From an uncultured Thermoguttaceae bacterium (GTDB lineage Bacteria > Planctomycetota > Planctomycetia > Pirellulales > Thermoguttaceae): a DNA stretch of 39,561 nucleotides. The translations under genes were made by a program, and so were the position numbers. The number at the start of each line of letters is the position of its first letter. Position 1 is the first letter of the stretch. This document shows, piece after piece, positions 1 to 7,934 of this stretch. The stretch covers positions 1-39,561 of the forward strand of contig CALFBP010000096.1 in the NCBI GenBank assembly GCA_937951625.1, in the 5' to 3' direction. The notes beneath the pieces are model-generated. The model saw only the letters and a list, made by a program, of their open reading frames with translations, did no database searches and was not told the DNA's origin.

Positions 1-656
1 GCCAAGAGGCTCGTCGGGCAACGGAAAAGCAAATGGGAAAGTTCACATCCTGTCGTCATGGTCGGCTTCCGGAAAAGAACATGCGGCCCCAACTGGAAAT
101 GAAACTTATCCGAAAAAGTTCCCAAAGGGAATCGGCCTGGAGGTGCAAAAACCGCCGCCAATCGTTTACCTCGCGCTTCGAGAAAACAAGGCTCCAACGA
201 CAGCTCGTTTTATCGTCGTTCGTCCTCGCGAGCAGGGGCGATTGAACGTCTGGGCGACGATAACCTTGACGGTGTTTCAAAAAAAGCCGAAGGTCGGTTT
301 CCTCCTCGGACAAAAGCCAGAAAGGACCCTTTCATGGCCTGATCGGCATGCGAGCATGCTTGCGGAATCGGAAGCGATGGAATTCGCGCTTCCGACTTGA
401 TGTGATGAGAATCGGGGGGCGCCACTGCTTTACGTTCCCTTTGAGAAGCGGTATGCTCTGCCGATCGAATTTCCGCTCAAGGAGCACCGCCCCTGATCTC
501 CACTCGAATCGGAAGAAGGATTGCCGGAGTATTTCCACAGGAGGGTTTGAAGCACGGCCGAGCAAAGGGTGACTTTGGCCCGGCCGCGTTGCGAGAAAAG
601 CGGGGGCCAACGCCTTGCGTGGACCGCTTCAGGCGAGCTAAGGAGCACAAGACGCC
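1..656. other. Gene-free leader upstream of moxR
   Basis: No convincing gene. Short overlapping frames (92 codons or fewer) occur on both strands, but none has a recognisable domain, a good ribosome-binding site or a protein-like composition. No tRNA or terminator-like hairpin with a T-run is visible. The last 20 bases hold the moxR ribosome-binding site (AAGGAG at 640-645). Whether the moxR promoter lies here cannot be decided by eye. Confidence 0.5.
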
Positions 657-1694
657 ATGACAAGCGAAAACGCCCACCAAGACGATCTATCCGCGGTCAA
701 ACGCTGTAAGGAAGCCTACGAGCGCCTCCGCGGGGAGCTGGCCAAGGTCATTGTGGGCCAAGACAAAGTGATCGAGCAGGTGCTGGTGGCGATCCTCGGC
801 CGAGGCCACGCGCTTTTGGAGGGCGTGCCCGGGTTGGCGAAAACGCTGCTAGTCAGCTCGTTAGCCGAGGCCATGCAGCTATCCTTTAAGCGCATCCAGT
901 TAACGCCAGACCTCATGCCTAACGATGTGACCGGAATGGAAATTATCCAGGAACATCCGGAGACCGGCCAGCGAGGCTATCGGTTCCTGCCTGGGCCCCT
1001 CTTCGCCAACATGATTTTGGCCGACGAGATCAATCGCACGCCGCCGAAGACCCAGGCCGCAATACTGGAAGCCATGCAGGAGCGGCAGGTAAGCGCCGGC
1101 GGCAAGGTCCATCGCCTACCCGACCCGTTCTTCGTTCTCGCCACCCAGAATCCACTGGAACAAGAAGGGACCTATCCCCTGCCGGAAGCCCAGTTGGACC
1201 GATTTCTGCTATACATTCGTGTGGATTATCCGAGCGGGGCCGAGGAATGGGAAATTGCCCGGCGCGTCACCTCAGGCCAGTTGGGCAAGATTCTGCCGGT
1301 GATGTCGGGCGAGGAACTGCTGGAGTATCAACGTCTGGTGACGCGCGTAGCGGTAAGCGATCAGGTGCTTGGCTATGCCTGGGCCCTGGTCCGCTCGTCG
1401 CGGCCAGCCACCAAGGATTCCCTCGATTTCGTAGACCGTTGGGTGGCCTGGGGCGCGGGTCCCCGCGGCGTGCTCACCCTCGTCACCTGCGCCAAAGCGC
1501 GGGCGATTTTGCACGGCCGCTACCACGCCACGGTGGGCGACGTGCAGGCCATCGTCCGGCCCGCCCTCCGCCACCGCATCGCCGGTAATTATGCGGCCCA
1601 GGCCAACAACCTTACCAGCGACCGGCTGATCGACATGATCCTCGAGGCGGTTCCCGCCGACCGCGCCTACCACAAACCCTCCGACGCGGCGTAG
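657..1694 (+). CDS. MoxR-family AAA+ ATPase
   Basis: Cytoplasmic AAA+ chaperone-like ATPase of the MoxR family, which remodels or activates partner proteins, often with von Willebrand factor A proteins. Walker A is GVPGLAKT (residues 56-63), Walker B is MILADE (about 119-124) followed by INRTPPKTQAAILEAMQE, the sensor-1 Asn lies in ATQNP (about 163-167), and an LDRF motif follows; the C-terminal lid domain is complete. The length of 345 residues is slightly above the usual 310-340. ATG start with AAGGAG 11 bases upstream. MoxR genes normally precede a DUF58 gene and VWA/transglutaminase genes, but here the next gene is convergent, so the ATPase stands alone. The specific substrate cannot be named from sequence. 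Confidence 0.95.
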   Translation: MTSENAHQDDLSAVKRCKEAYERLRGELAKVIVGQDKVIEQVLVAILGRGHALLEGVPGLAKTLLVSSLAEAMQLSFKRIQLTPDLMPNDVTGMEIIQEHPETGQRGYRFLPGPLFANMILADEINRTPPKTQAAILEAMQERQVSAGGKVHRLPDPFFVLATQNPLEQEGTYPLPEAQLDRFLLYIRVDYPSGAEEWEIARRVTSGQLGKILPVMSGEELLEYQRLVTRVAVSDQVLGYAWALVRSSRPATKDSLDFVDRWVAWGAGPRGVLTLVTCAKARAILHGRYHATVGDVQAIVRPALRHRIAGNYAAQANNLTSDRLIDMILEAVPADRAYHKPSDAA

Positions 1695-1979
1695 TCGCAA
1701 TCCCTTTACGCTGGTTCGCGATGCCAAGTCCATGATCGCCACAGGATCCGACGCATAATCGTCGGCGACCAGCAAGACGTTGTCTTCCGCTTAAGCAACT
1801 GGAAAGGCGTTATTTGGTTGAATTTTTCCAGTGAAGCGCAGAAGGTCGAGCTAGAGGCGTCATCGCTTCACTCGGCTGCGCTACCGGTACCGTCGTAGCT
1901 CGCCGCATGTTTCACTGAACGCTCGGTACCTTGAAATTGGCTTTTGTTTTAGATCGGCATCGGCCGAAGCGTCCAAAGG
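1695..1979. other. Convergent intergenic spacer
   Basis: The spacer lies between the 3' end of moxR and the 3' end of the - strand gene at 1980. No gene is supported. It contains a 9-bp inverted repeat (listed separately) and a second CGGTACC-containing stretch. I find no hairpin followed by a T-run on either strand, so a classic intrinsic terminator is not evident. Confidence 0.4.
1830..1872. repeat. 9-bp perfect inverted repeat
   Basis: AGTGAAGCG (1830-1838) and CGCTTCACT (1864-1872) are perfect inverted copies separated by 25 bases. The repeat lies between two convergent genes. Neither strand shows a T-run after the second arm, so it could stabilise the 3' end of either transcript but does not look like a standard terminator. 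Confidence 0.5.
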
Positions 1980-3266
1980 TCACGGCAGCGGCACGTCGCG
2001 GAAGCGGTATTCCAACCGCGCGGCGAGAATCGCCGTCGGCGTCTGGTAGACTAGCGTGTATTCCTCCAGGCCCCGGTCGATGGGAAAGAACAGGGCAAGG
2101 CCGACCTCCTGGGCGGTTTGCCGCGCGGGGCTCATCGACTCGGGCGTGATCCGCCTTGTTTCCCGAGTTTCCAAAAAAACCGGATTGGTGAAAATCCACG
2201 TGCGGTGCGAGGCCAACGCGTCGTGGGGCTCGTCGAAACGGACCGCCAGCCGAACCTCCAGTGTCTTGCCTAGCTTCTCCGCCCCTTCCAACGCAACCGT
2301 CACCCCGCCCACCCGCTGCGTCTCGGGCTTTGCCCCCGAAAGTTGGGCAAAGCGAAAGGTCGCAGTCGGGCCGGGCGCCAGGACCTCTAACGCGCCGCGA
2401 ACCTCGCTGAGTGCCCGGGCATCTCGCGAAGGCAAAGCCAAGGGCACGCTGAAGCGGCTGGCGATCGGGCCTCGAGGCAGCGGGATTTCCAACGCTGCTT
2501 CGGGCGATTCGGCTGCGAGGCGGCGACCGCGGTCGTCGATCCCTTCTACCGCCGCCATCCGCTGCGTCAAGCGGATCGGCGCCAGCCGCGGTTCCCAGGC
2601 CGCCTCGATGTCCAACTTCAGCGAACCGGTTCCCGACCGGAAGTCGCGCTGGGCGTGCAGGCCCACCAATTCGATCCGCAGCGGCCCGGCATACGCCACG
2701 TGTCGCCCGGAAGGCGCCGCGGCCGATGCCGAGGTTCGCAACTCCACCCGTCCCTGCTCGCCAAAAGGATAGACCTCGAGTCCGGCCTCGCCGAGAACTC
2801 TGTCCAGCGCGGGCCAGAACGTGGTCTGGGGCAGATTCAACTCGATTTCCCGCTCAAGTACACTGCCGCTGCTGGGTATTCGCCCAGTACCAAACGCATT
2901 GCCCGTTTGCCTCTCGATCGACTGGAGAATTTTCGATAGCGGCATTTTGCCTTCAAGCGACACCGTCGACGCCTGCAAGCCACTTTGGGCTTGAGCCTGT
3001 TCGAGCCTACGACGGACGCGGGCAAGTCGCTGGGCGGTTTCGGCCTTGCCGGGCGGCGCCTCGCGCGGCAGGAAATCCAACGCCCTTGGTCCAAGATTCA
3101 CGAGATCGGCCTCGGCGGCCTCGCGCCGGGCGAGTTCCACGGCTTCGAGTTCGGCCACCAAACGCCGGACGTGTGGGGCCAGATCGGCGGGTTGTTCCGG
3201 GCGATCGTCGGCGGAACCCCATAGGCTCCACGAGAGGCTCAACAAAACAACGATCCCGCCCATCAT
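1980..3266 (-). CDS. Exported protein of unknown function
   Basis: I do not recognise the family. The N-terminus MMGGIVVLLSLSWSLWGSAD reads as a Sec signal peptide (cleavage near residue 19-20). A charged helical stretch (about 25-85) follows, then a region (about 95-180) whose pattern (VSLEGKMPLSKILQSIERQT, then a WPALDRVLGEAGLEVYP repeat) resembles the short N-terminal STN-type domain of secretins and TonB receptors. The rest is beta-rich. Two consecutive ATGs at 3266 and 3263 follow GGAGG; the second has better spacing. The open frame extends to 3686, but that extension lacks protein-like composition and the signal peptide favours this start. It is separated from the upstream PLD gene by about 460 bp, so it is probably its own transcript. 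Confidence 0.7.
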   Translation of the reverse strand: MMGGIVVLLSLSWSLWGSADDRPEQPADLAPHVRRLVAELEAVELARREAAEADLVNLGPRALDFLPREAPPGKAETAQRLARVRRRLEQAQAQSGLQASTVSLEGKMPLSKILQSIERQTGNAFGTGRIPSSGSVLEREIELNLPQTTFWPALDRVLGEAGLEVYPFGEQGRVELRTSASAAAPSGRHVAYAGPLRIELVGLHAQRDFRSGTGSLKLDIEAAWEPRLAPIRLTQRMAAVEGIDDRGRRLAAESPEAALEIPLPRGPIASRFSVPLALPSRDARALSEVRGALEVLAPGPTATFRFAQLSGAKPETQRVGGVTVALEGAEKLGKTLEVRLAVRFDEPHDALASHRTWIFTNPVFLETRETRRITPESMSPARQTAQEVGLALFFPIDRGLEEYTLVYQTPTAILAARLEYRFRDVPLP

Positions 3267-3724
3267 GCCTCCATCGTCCCCTGAACACTTCGGTGGCAAG
3301 CTTTTTCTTGGGGACCTCGCTTTGTTGCCAGGTGACGGCTCCCTTGGCATTATCGGCGGCAGTCGATGGGAAAGAAAGCGGTCTTGCCCCACCATGAGAC
3401 AAAACCCAAAAAACGCCTTGCCTTTTAGGCCACTGCGACAGTAGAATGCCAACGTGGTGGAAACGAAAAATGGACCGCAGGCTAAGTGGGCGATTTGCCG
3501 ATATTGCTTGCAGTGGGAAATCGCTGACGCGAGCCTGCCAGTCAAGGAACCCAGTGGAAAAATCGAGCCTCCCGTCAGGTATTCCGACGGAGGTGCCAAC
3601 CCATGATCGTGAGCCGGGATCATTTGCGGCTTGTGCGCTAGCACGCCCGATCCCCGCTCGTCTCGAAGCGACGCATCCGGTCGCAATTCGGCGGGAGGTT
3701 TGATCTACCTTCGCTGCCGCCACT
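3267..3724. other. Intergenic region with + strand promoter-like and terminator-like signals
   Basis: No protein gene is convincing. The + strand carries TTGCCT/TAGAAT at 3418-3447 and a strong hairpin with a T-run at 3712-3751, both oriented against the flanking - strand genes. An 85-codon + strand frame (3446-3703) fits between them but has no ribosome-binding site and no recognisable domain. A weak GCCTAAAAGGC hairpin followed by TTTTTT on the - strand (around 3407-3430) could end the upstream PLD transcript. Confidence 0.4.
3418..3447 (+). promoter_or_regulatory. Possible sigma-70-type promoter, + strand
   Basis: TTGCCT (3418-3423) and TAGAAT (3442-3447) are separated by 18 bases. The -10 matches consensus at 5 of 6 positions and the -35 at 4 of 6. 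Start of transcription would be near 3454. No protein gene follows, but the + strand terminator-like hairpin at 3712 does. Confidence 0.3.
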
Positions 3725-3751
3725 CTACGGAGACGGCGGCAGCGTTTTTTT
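3712..3751 (+). terminator. Strong intrinsic terminator-like hairpin, + strand
   Basis: CGCTGCCGCC (3712-3721) pairs perfectly with GGCGGCAGCG (3735-3744); CTC/GAG inside the 13-base loop can extend the stem. Seven T residues follow at 3745-3751 on the + strand. The element overlaps the last codons and stop of the - strand PLD gene. Read on the - strand it lacks a downstream T-run, so as a terminator it serves + strand transcription. Confidence 0.6.
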
Positions 3752-4399
3752 CTTGCTCTTTTTTGGGGCGGGTTCGCCATCGCCAGTCGCTCCCCCAGCC
3801 GCCCTCCGATCCTGATACGGCTGCGAGTGCTCGGCGTGCCGACGCCAATTTTGGGTGTAAATTTCGGCGATTTGCGGATCGCGAATGACGAGCAGGTTTT
3901 CGGCGTTGCTTTCCTCCGCGGCCTTGGTGAAGTTGAACGACCCGGTGATTACCACCTGTTGGTCGATAATCATTACCTTGTTGTGAGCGATCGCATGCCG
4001 ATCGTCGATGGCGGTAGCGATGCCGGCATGAACAAGGAAGTCGGCGGAGGAGTATTTCTCGGTTCGTTGGCTGGAGTCGAGGATCACGGCCACTTCCACC
4101 CCTCGCCCCCTGGCATCGGCCAAGGCCTTGGCGATGGGAGCCGAGGTAAAAGAGTAGGCTTGCACTAGGATCGAGTGTTGGGCGTTCTCGATTTCCCGAA
4201 CAATCGCCTCCGTACACCCTCCCCGCGGCGAGAAATAGATTTCGATGGCTGGGAGTTTTTCGACCGAGCGGGGCGCCAGCGTCGGCTCGCAACCCCGCCC
4301 GAGCAAAAACATGATCGGCAGCGCCGCCACCAAGGTCCAAGGGCCGAGCTGTTTCATGGACGTGCGGCGTCTGGGAAATCTCCGGCGGGCGGGCATCAC
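3725..4399 (-). CDS. Phospholipase D / Nuc-like HKD protein, membrane-anchored
   Basis: Single-HKD member of the phospholipase D superfamily, closest in layout to small endonuclease Nuc-type proteins that act as dimers on phosphodiester bonds of DNA or lipid head groups. The catalytic motif HNKVMIID gives H139, K141 and D146, with the usual downstream GSFNFT. An uncleaved anchor or signal (LGPWTLVAALPIMFLLG, about 18-34) puts the catalytic part outside the membrane or anchored to it; the C-terminus is Lys-rich (KKSKKK). Starts are GTG 4399 or ATG 4396, with GAGGAG 8-11 bases upstream; ATG 4357 lacks a site. It lies 12 bp behind the YraN gene, the last member of a tight four-gene unit. Substrate is not predictable. 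Confidence 0.85.
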   Translation of the reverse strand: MMPARRRFPRRRTSMKQLGPWTLVAALPIMFLLGRGCEPTLAPRSVEKLPAIEIYFSPRGGCTEAIVREIENAQHSILVQAYSFTSAPIAKALADARGRGVEVAVILDSSQRTEKYSSADFLVHAGIATAIDDRHAIAHNKVMIIDQQVVITGSFNFTKAAEESNAENLLVIRDPQIAEIYTQNWRRHAEHSQPYQDRRAAGGATGDGEPAPKKSKKKTLPPSP

Positions 4400-4411
4400 G
4401 AGAAAAACTCC

Positions 4412-4828
4412 TCATTGTCCAAAGGCATCGAAAGCATTGCGAAAATGTTCGATCCGTGGCTGGCGCTGATCGGACGGCCAAGTGACCGCCACCACGTCGA
4501 ATCGCGCCGGACACTCCATCAAGCCATGGTGCTGAAGAAAGGCCATGGCCGCTTGCGACAGACGCCGCTGTTTCACCGCGTCCACGGCCTCGGCCGGGTG
4601 TCCTGTCTCAGCCGACTCGCGGGTCTTGACTTCGATAAAAACCACGGTGCGGCCATCTACGGCCACGAGGTCGATTTCGCCGGAACCCGAGCGGCTGCCC
4701 CGGGCGACAATTCGGTAACCGAGCCGCTTGAGGTACCGGGCGGCCACTTCCTCCCCCCGCGCTCCGAGCGGCTTGAGGGACCGGCGGCGAAGCCACGCGA
4801 CCACGGCGGCCCACCATTTGCGGATCAC
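4412..4828 (-). CDS. YraN / UPF0102 family nuclease-fold protein
   Basis: Member of the YraN (UPF0102) family, a small restriction-endonuclease-like fold related to Holliday-junction resolvases; cellular role unproven. The PD-(D/E)xK-type signature is visible: GEIDLVA (E51, D53) and FIEVKTR (E66, K68), followed by the family's AVDAVKQRRLSQAAMAFL helix. At 138 residues it is slightly above the family's usual 115-130, the excess being a basic Trp-rich N-terminus. I choose the GTG at 4828 because GTGA overlaps the stop of the upstream GTPase, a translational-coupling arrangement; the open frame runs to 4951 but that part lies inside the GTPase gene. The family usually neighbours rnhB or rsmI, not seen here. 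Confidence 0.9.
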   Translation of the reverse strand: MIRKWWAAVVAWLRRRSLKPLGARGEEVAARYLKRLGYRIVARGSRSGSGEIDLVAVDGRTVVFIEVKTRESAETGHPAEAVDAVKQRRLSQAAMAFLQHHGLMECPARFDVVAVTWPSDQRQPRIEHFRNAFDAFGQ

Positions 4829-6669
4829 GCCAACGATTCCATCAGGGTCGCAACTTCCTGAAAAACAGTATGCTCCGGGACCTCGGCGCCGCGCCGCAAC
4901 TCCTCGAGGACGCCGCCGAGAAGCTCCTGCTCGATCCATCCGGCGAGCCACGCCGCACGTTGTTGGGCGTAACGCGATTGCAGCCGGACGAACAGCCTTC
5001 CTGCCGCCTGACGCACCCCCTCCGTGGTGCCCGAGACGAGCGCCTCGCCGCCGCCAGCAATGCCACCGGCAATGACGGCCTCCTGGGCCAATTGCCCAAC
5101 CGTGTGCGTGGCGGCTTGCGCCGCGGCCTGACCGGCCAGGTCGCCCGCCACGTGCCAGCCGCTGATGAAAAGCAGGACCGAGATGGCGGGCCGGGCAACG
5201 GCGGCTACGTGGTCCAAGGAACGAAGCAAGCGGACCGCCGCCGGATTCTGCTCGCGCCAGGCGTCCAGCTCGGCGCGGAGGAACTGGCGGTAGTGTTCAT
5301 CGACGTCGGGCAGGTTTTGATGGGCGGTCTCGACGCGATGCAACAGGTCCTCACGCGCAGCGCCTCCCAGCAAAGCGAGCAGCTTGGGCCGCAACGTGGC
5401 ATTCCCCACTTGCGAGAGGCGCGTCAATTCATCCAGCAGCTTTTCCACGGCAAGAAGGATCGCCTCGCGCTCCCGGCGGTGGAAGGCGGCCAAGGGATCG
5501 ACGTCCTGCGTTGCCGATCTTTGCCAGATACGGCGGATGGGCCACGTGATTCCCTGGCCCAAGGTGCGGTAGAAGCCGTGGATGTTTCGGGACCATCGGG
5601 GCCGCGCGTCGTCCCACCAGGCGCGAATCTCCTCCACGAGCACTCGGGGCGGCAACGAGGGCCACGCCACGCGGGCCATCTCCGTCGCGGAAAGCGCCGC
5701 ATACGCCGTGCGATACTCCTCGGCCGCCGCGCGGATTGCCGCGAGGTAGGCGGGCAGCCCCCGCGCAACATCCAGCACACGCCGCAACGCCCCGCGCAAC
5801 GTGCGGATCTTGATCGCGTCGAAGTGCAGCGAAGCCAATTCCTCACGCAGATTGCCTGGCGGGCCGAGGGGACGCCTTCCATCGCTGCCCACCTCGTAGA
5901 GCGGCAGCGTCAGGCTTGCGGCCGCTGCCCGGTCATGAGGAACCACGTAGACCAACTCGGGCCGCGCGCCCGTCTCGGCACAAAACGTGGCCAACCACAC
6001 TGGCCAAAACTCGCGGTCGGCCTGGACATCGCACTGATTGAAAAGCACCACCACCGCTTGATCGGCCTGGACCGCCTCACGGAAAAATTGCTTCACGGCG
6101 GCGTCGTTGTATTTTTGTTGGGTGAGGACGGCCAGGAGCACGTCGGCCGCTTGGCGGATGGCCCGGGCCCGCTGCCAGTTGACCTTGGCGTCGGAGTCGA
6201 TGTCTGGCGCGTCGAGGAGGATGAGCCGCCGCGGCACGTTTTTTCCCACCCTCCAAAAAATCAGGTTCTCGTCCGATGCCTCCAAGGCATCCTCGGCCGA
6301 GCGCCACGGGCGAAGGGTGAATCCCTCGAAGATCGTGGCCAGTAATTGAGGATCGGCGGCGTCGGGCGGCACGAGGCATACCGGGTGCTTGGTGCCGGCG
6401 GCAAAGGGACTGACCGCGCTGGCCACCTCGCCTGCAAGCTGATTGAACAGCAGCGACTTGCCGATGTTCGTCCCGCCCACCACCCCCACGACCAACAGCG
6501 GTGGCGCCTCCAGTTGCGGCAACAGCTTCCGCTCCAAAAGATCATACCACTCCTGACCTGAGGGCGGGGGCACGCCCAACGACGTACCCAGCGGAATCAG
6601 CCTCCGCAATGCCTGGTGGAGGCTTCGAACGCGGGCTGACCAAGCTTGGTAATCGACCGCTCGTGTCAT
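4825..6669 (-). CDS. Dynamin/YfjP-like large GTPase, membrane-associated
   Basis: P-loop GTPase of 614 residues. G1 is GGTNIGKS (65-72), the G3 region is LLDAPD (D153-D156, so the Gly of DxxG is replaced by Asp), and G4 is NQCD (211-214) in place of NKxD. After the G domain comes a long helical region and near the C-terminus two hydrophobic segments (about 493-505 and 526-545, Gly/Ala rich), then an amphipathic helical tail. Nucleotide domain, long helices and a membrane-touching segment recall bacterial dynamin-like or YfjP/YeeP-type GTPases, but I cannot assign a named subfamily. ATG 6669 overlaps the stop of the upstream ketosynthase-like gene (ATGA), and its own stop overlaps the GTG of the YraN gene. 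Confidence 0.8.
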   Translation of the reverse strand: MTRAVDYQAWSARVRSLHQALRRLIPLGTSLGVPPPSGQEWYDLLERKLLPQLEAPPLLVVGVVGGTNIGKSLLFNQLAGEVASAVSPFAAGTKHPVCLVPPDAADPQLLATIFEGFTLRPWRSAEDALEASDENLIFWRVGKNVPRRLILLDAPDIDSDAKVNWQRARAIRQAADVLLAVLTQQKYNDAAVKQFFREAVQADQAVVVLFNQCDVQADREFWPVWLATFCAETGARPELVYVVPHDRAAAASLTLPLYEVGSDGRRPLGPPGNLREELASLHFDAIKIRTLRGALRRVLDVARGLPAYLAAIRAAAEEYRTAYAALSATEMARVAWPSLPPRVLVEEIRAWWDDARPRWSRNIHGFYRTLGQGITWPIRRIWQRSATQDVDPLAAFHRREREAILLAVEKLLDELTRLSQVGNATLRPKLLALLGGAAREDLLHRVETAHQNLPDVDEHYRQFLRAELDAWREQNPAAVRLLRSLDHVAAVARPAISVLLFISGWHVAGDLAGQAAAQAATHTVGQLAQEAVIAGGIAGGGEALVSGTTEGVRQAAGRLFVRLQSRYAQQRAAWLAGWIEQELLGGVLEELRRGAEVPEHTVFQEVATLMESLA

Positions 6670-7934
6670 CTGTCCGCCGCGGCCAGGACCACCCCGACCG
6701 CATGACCACTGGCGCTGTGATTCAAAGCTAAGGCCGCAGGCCTGGATTGGGGCAGCGGCTCGCGATGGACCACGCGGATCGGACAGGCGGGATCGGGGCG
6801 TTCAAAGTTGAGCGTGGGCGGCACCAAGCCGTGTCGGAGCGCCAGCACGCTGGCCACCAATTCTACCGCTCCGCCGCCTGCCCCAAGATTGCCAAAAAAA
6901 CTCTTCGGTGCAGTGACCGGCACGTCGCCCAACACCTCATGAATCGCCCACGCCTCGAAACGGTCGTCGTCCACCGTGCTCAGGCCATGCGCGTTCACGT
7001 GTCCAATCTCGTTCGGGCTGAGACCGGTCATCTTCAGCACTTTTTCAATGGCGCGGCGAATCCCCTGGGCCCGACGAGCGGGCGACGTCTCGCTCGGCTC
7101 GAAGACATTCGCGCAGCCGAGGACCTTCGCCCACACGGTTGCGCCTCGCGACTCGGCCCGCTGACGAGTTTCCAACACAAACGCGGCGGCCCCCTCGCCG
7201 AGCACCATGCCGTCGCGGTTGGCGTCAAACGGCCGACACGCGGCGGCGGGGGCGTCGCTGCGTCGCGACAAAGGCAACGCGCAGTAACGCGCCATGGTCA
7301 ATGGGTGAATCCGGGAACTGACCGCTCCAGCCACCATCACGTCGGCCTGACCGCGCTGGAGCACGTAAAAAGCCTCGGCCAAGGCGGTCAGGCCCGAGAC
7401 TTCCCCCAGCGTGTGGGTATTGTTCGGCCCGCGGGCATCGTGCGCAATGCCAATGTGGCAGGCAGGCATGTTGGGCAAATACTTGAGCATCCATAAGGGG
7501 AACATTTCGGGGAGGGCTTTTTCGCCCCAAGTTCGCAGTTCGACTTTCCCCTCCGCCAAACAGGCCCGGTACGCTCCGACCAACTCCTCCAGCTCAGTGA
7601 CCATCATATCGGCGCCGAAGACCACGCCCAAGCGTTCAGGATCCACAGAACCAGCGATCTTGGCGGCGGCGCAGGCCATGTCCGCCGCGGCCACGCCCAT
7701 CTGAATCTCGCGGCTCATGACCTTGAGGTTCTTCCGCGGCCGCACATAGCGACCAGGCTCAAACTGGGTGACCGCCCCGCCGAAGGGATGCAACAATTGA
7801 CCATCGCCATCCCAATCCAAACGCCTGATCCCGCTCCTCCCCGAAAGCATGGAATCCCAGAACGGCTCCACACCAACCCCGATAGGGCAGACAACACCCG
7901 CCCCTGTAATCACGATTTCCGGATTCGTTTGCAT
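6666..7934 (-). CDS. Ketosynthase-like protein lacking the catalytic Cys (KS-beta / chain-length-factor type)
   Basis: Thiolase-fold protein of the FabF / type II PKS ketosynthase family, complete at 422 residues. Compared with FabF (RGP, eight residues to Cys, then SG), the nucleophile position holds Glu178 in the string HTLGEVSG. The first active-site His is kept (NAHGLST, H316), but the second is Asn349 (KSFFGNLGAGGG instead of KxxxGHxxGAAG). It therefore should not condense acyl chains on its own; loss of Cys is the hallmark of chain-length factors (usually Gln) and of decarboxylating KS-Q domains. ATG start without a clear ribosome-binding site, about 35 bases behind a possible promoter. 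The GTPase gene follows with an ATGA overlap. An intact ketosynthase lies 23 kb away (30321-31748). Confidence 0.85.
   Translation of the reverse strand: MQTNPEIVITGAGVVCPIGVGVEPFWDSMLSGRSGIRRLDWDGDGQLLHPFGGAVTQFEPGRYVRPRKNLKVMSREIQMGVAAADMACAAAKIAGSVDPERLGVVFGADMMVTELEELVGAYRACLAEGKVELRTWGEKALPEMFPLWMLKYLPNMPACHIGIAHDARGPNNTHTLGEVSGLTALAEAFYVLQRGQADVMVAGAVSSRIHPLTMARYCALPLSRRSDAPAAACRPFDANRDGMVLGEGAAAFVLETRQRAESRGATVWAKVLGCANVFEPSETSPARRAQGIRRAIEKVLKMTGLSPNEIGHVNAHGLSTVDDDRFEAWAIHEVLGDVPVTAPKSFFGNLGAGGGAVELVASVLALRHGLVPPTLNFERPDPACPIRVVHREPLPQSRPAALALNHSASGHAVGVVLAAADR

Noticed and set aside
1735-1795. - strand string reading EDNVLLVADDYASDP, like the start of a response-regulator receiver domain
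   Set aside because: Too short, with no downstream receiver motifs (no phospho-acceptor Asp strand or Lys); could be chance.
3267-3686. N-terminal extension of the exported-protein frame to 3686
   Set aside because: It would bury the signal peptide in the middle of the protein, and the ATG pair behind GGAGG is a better start.
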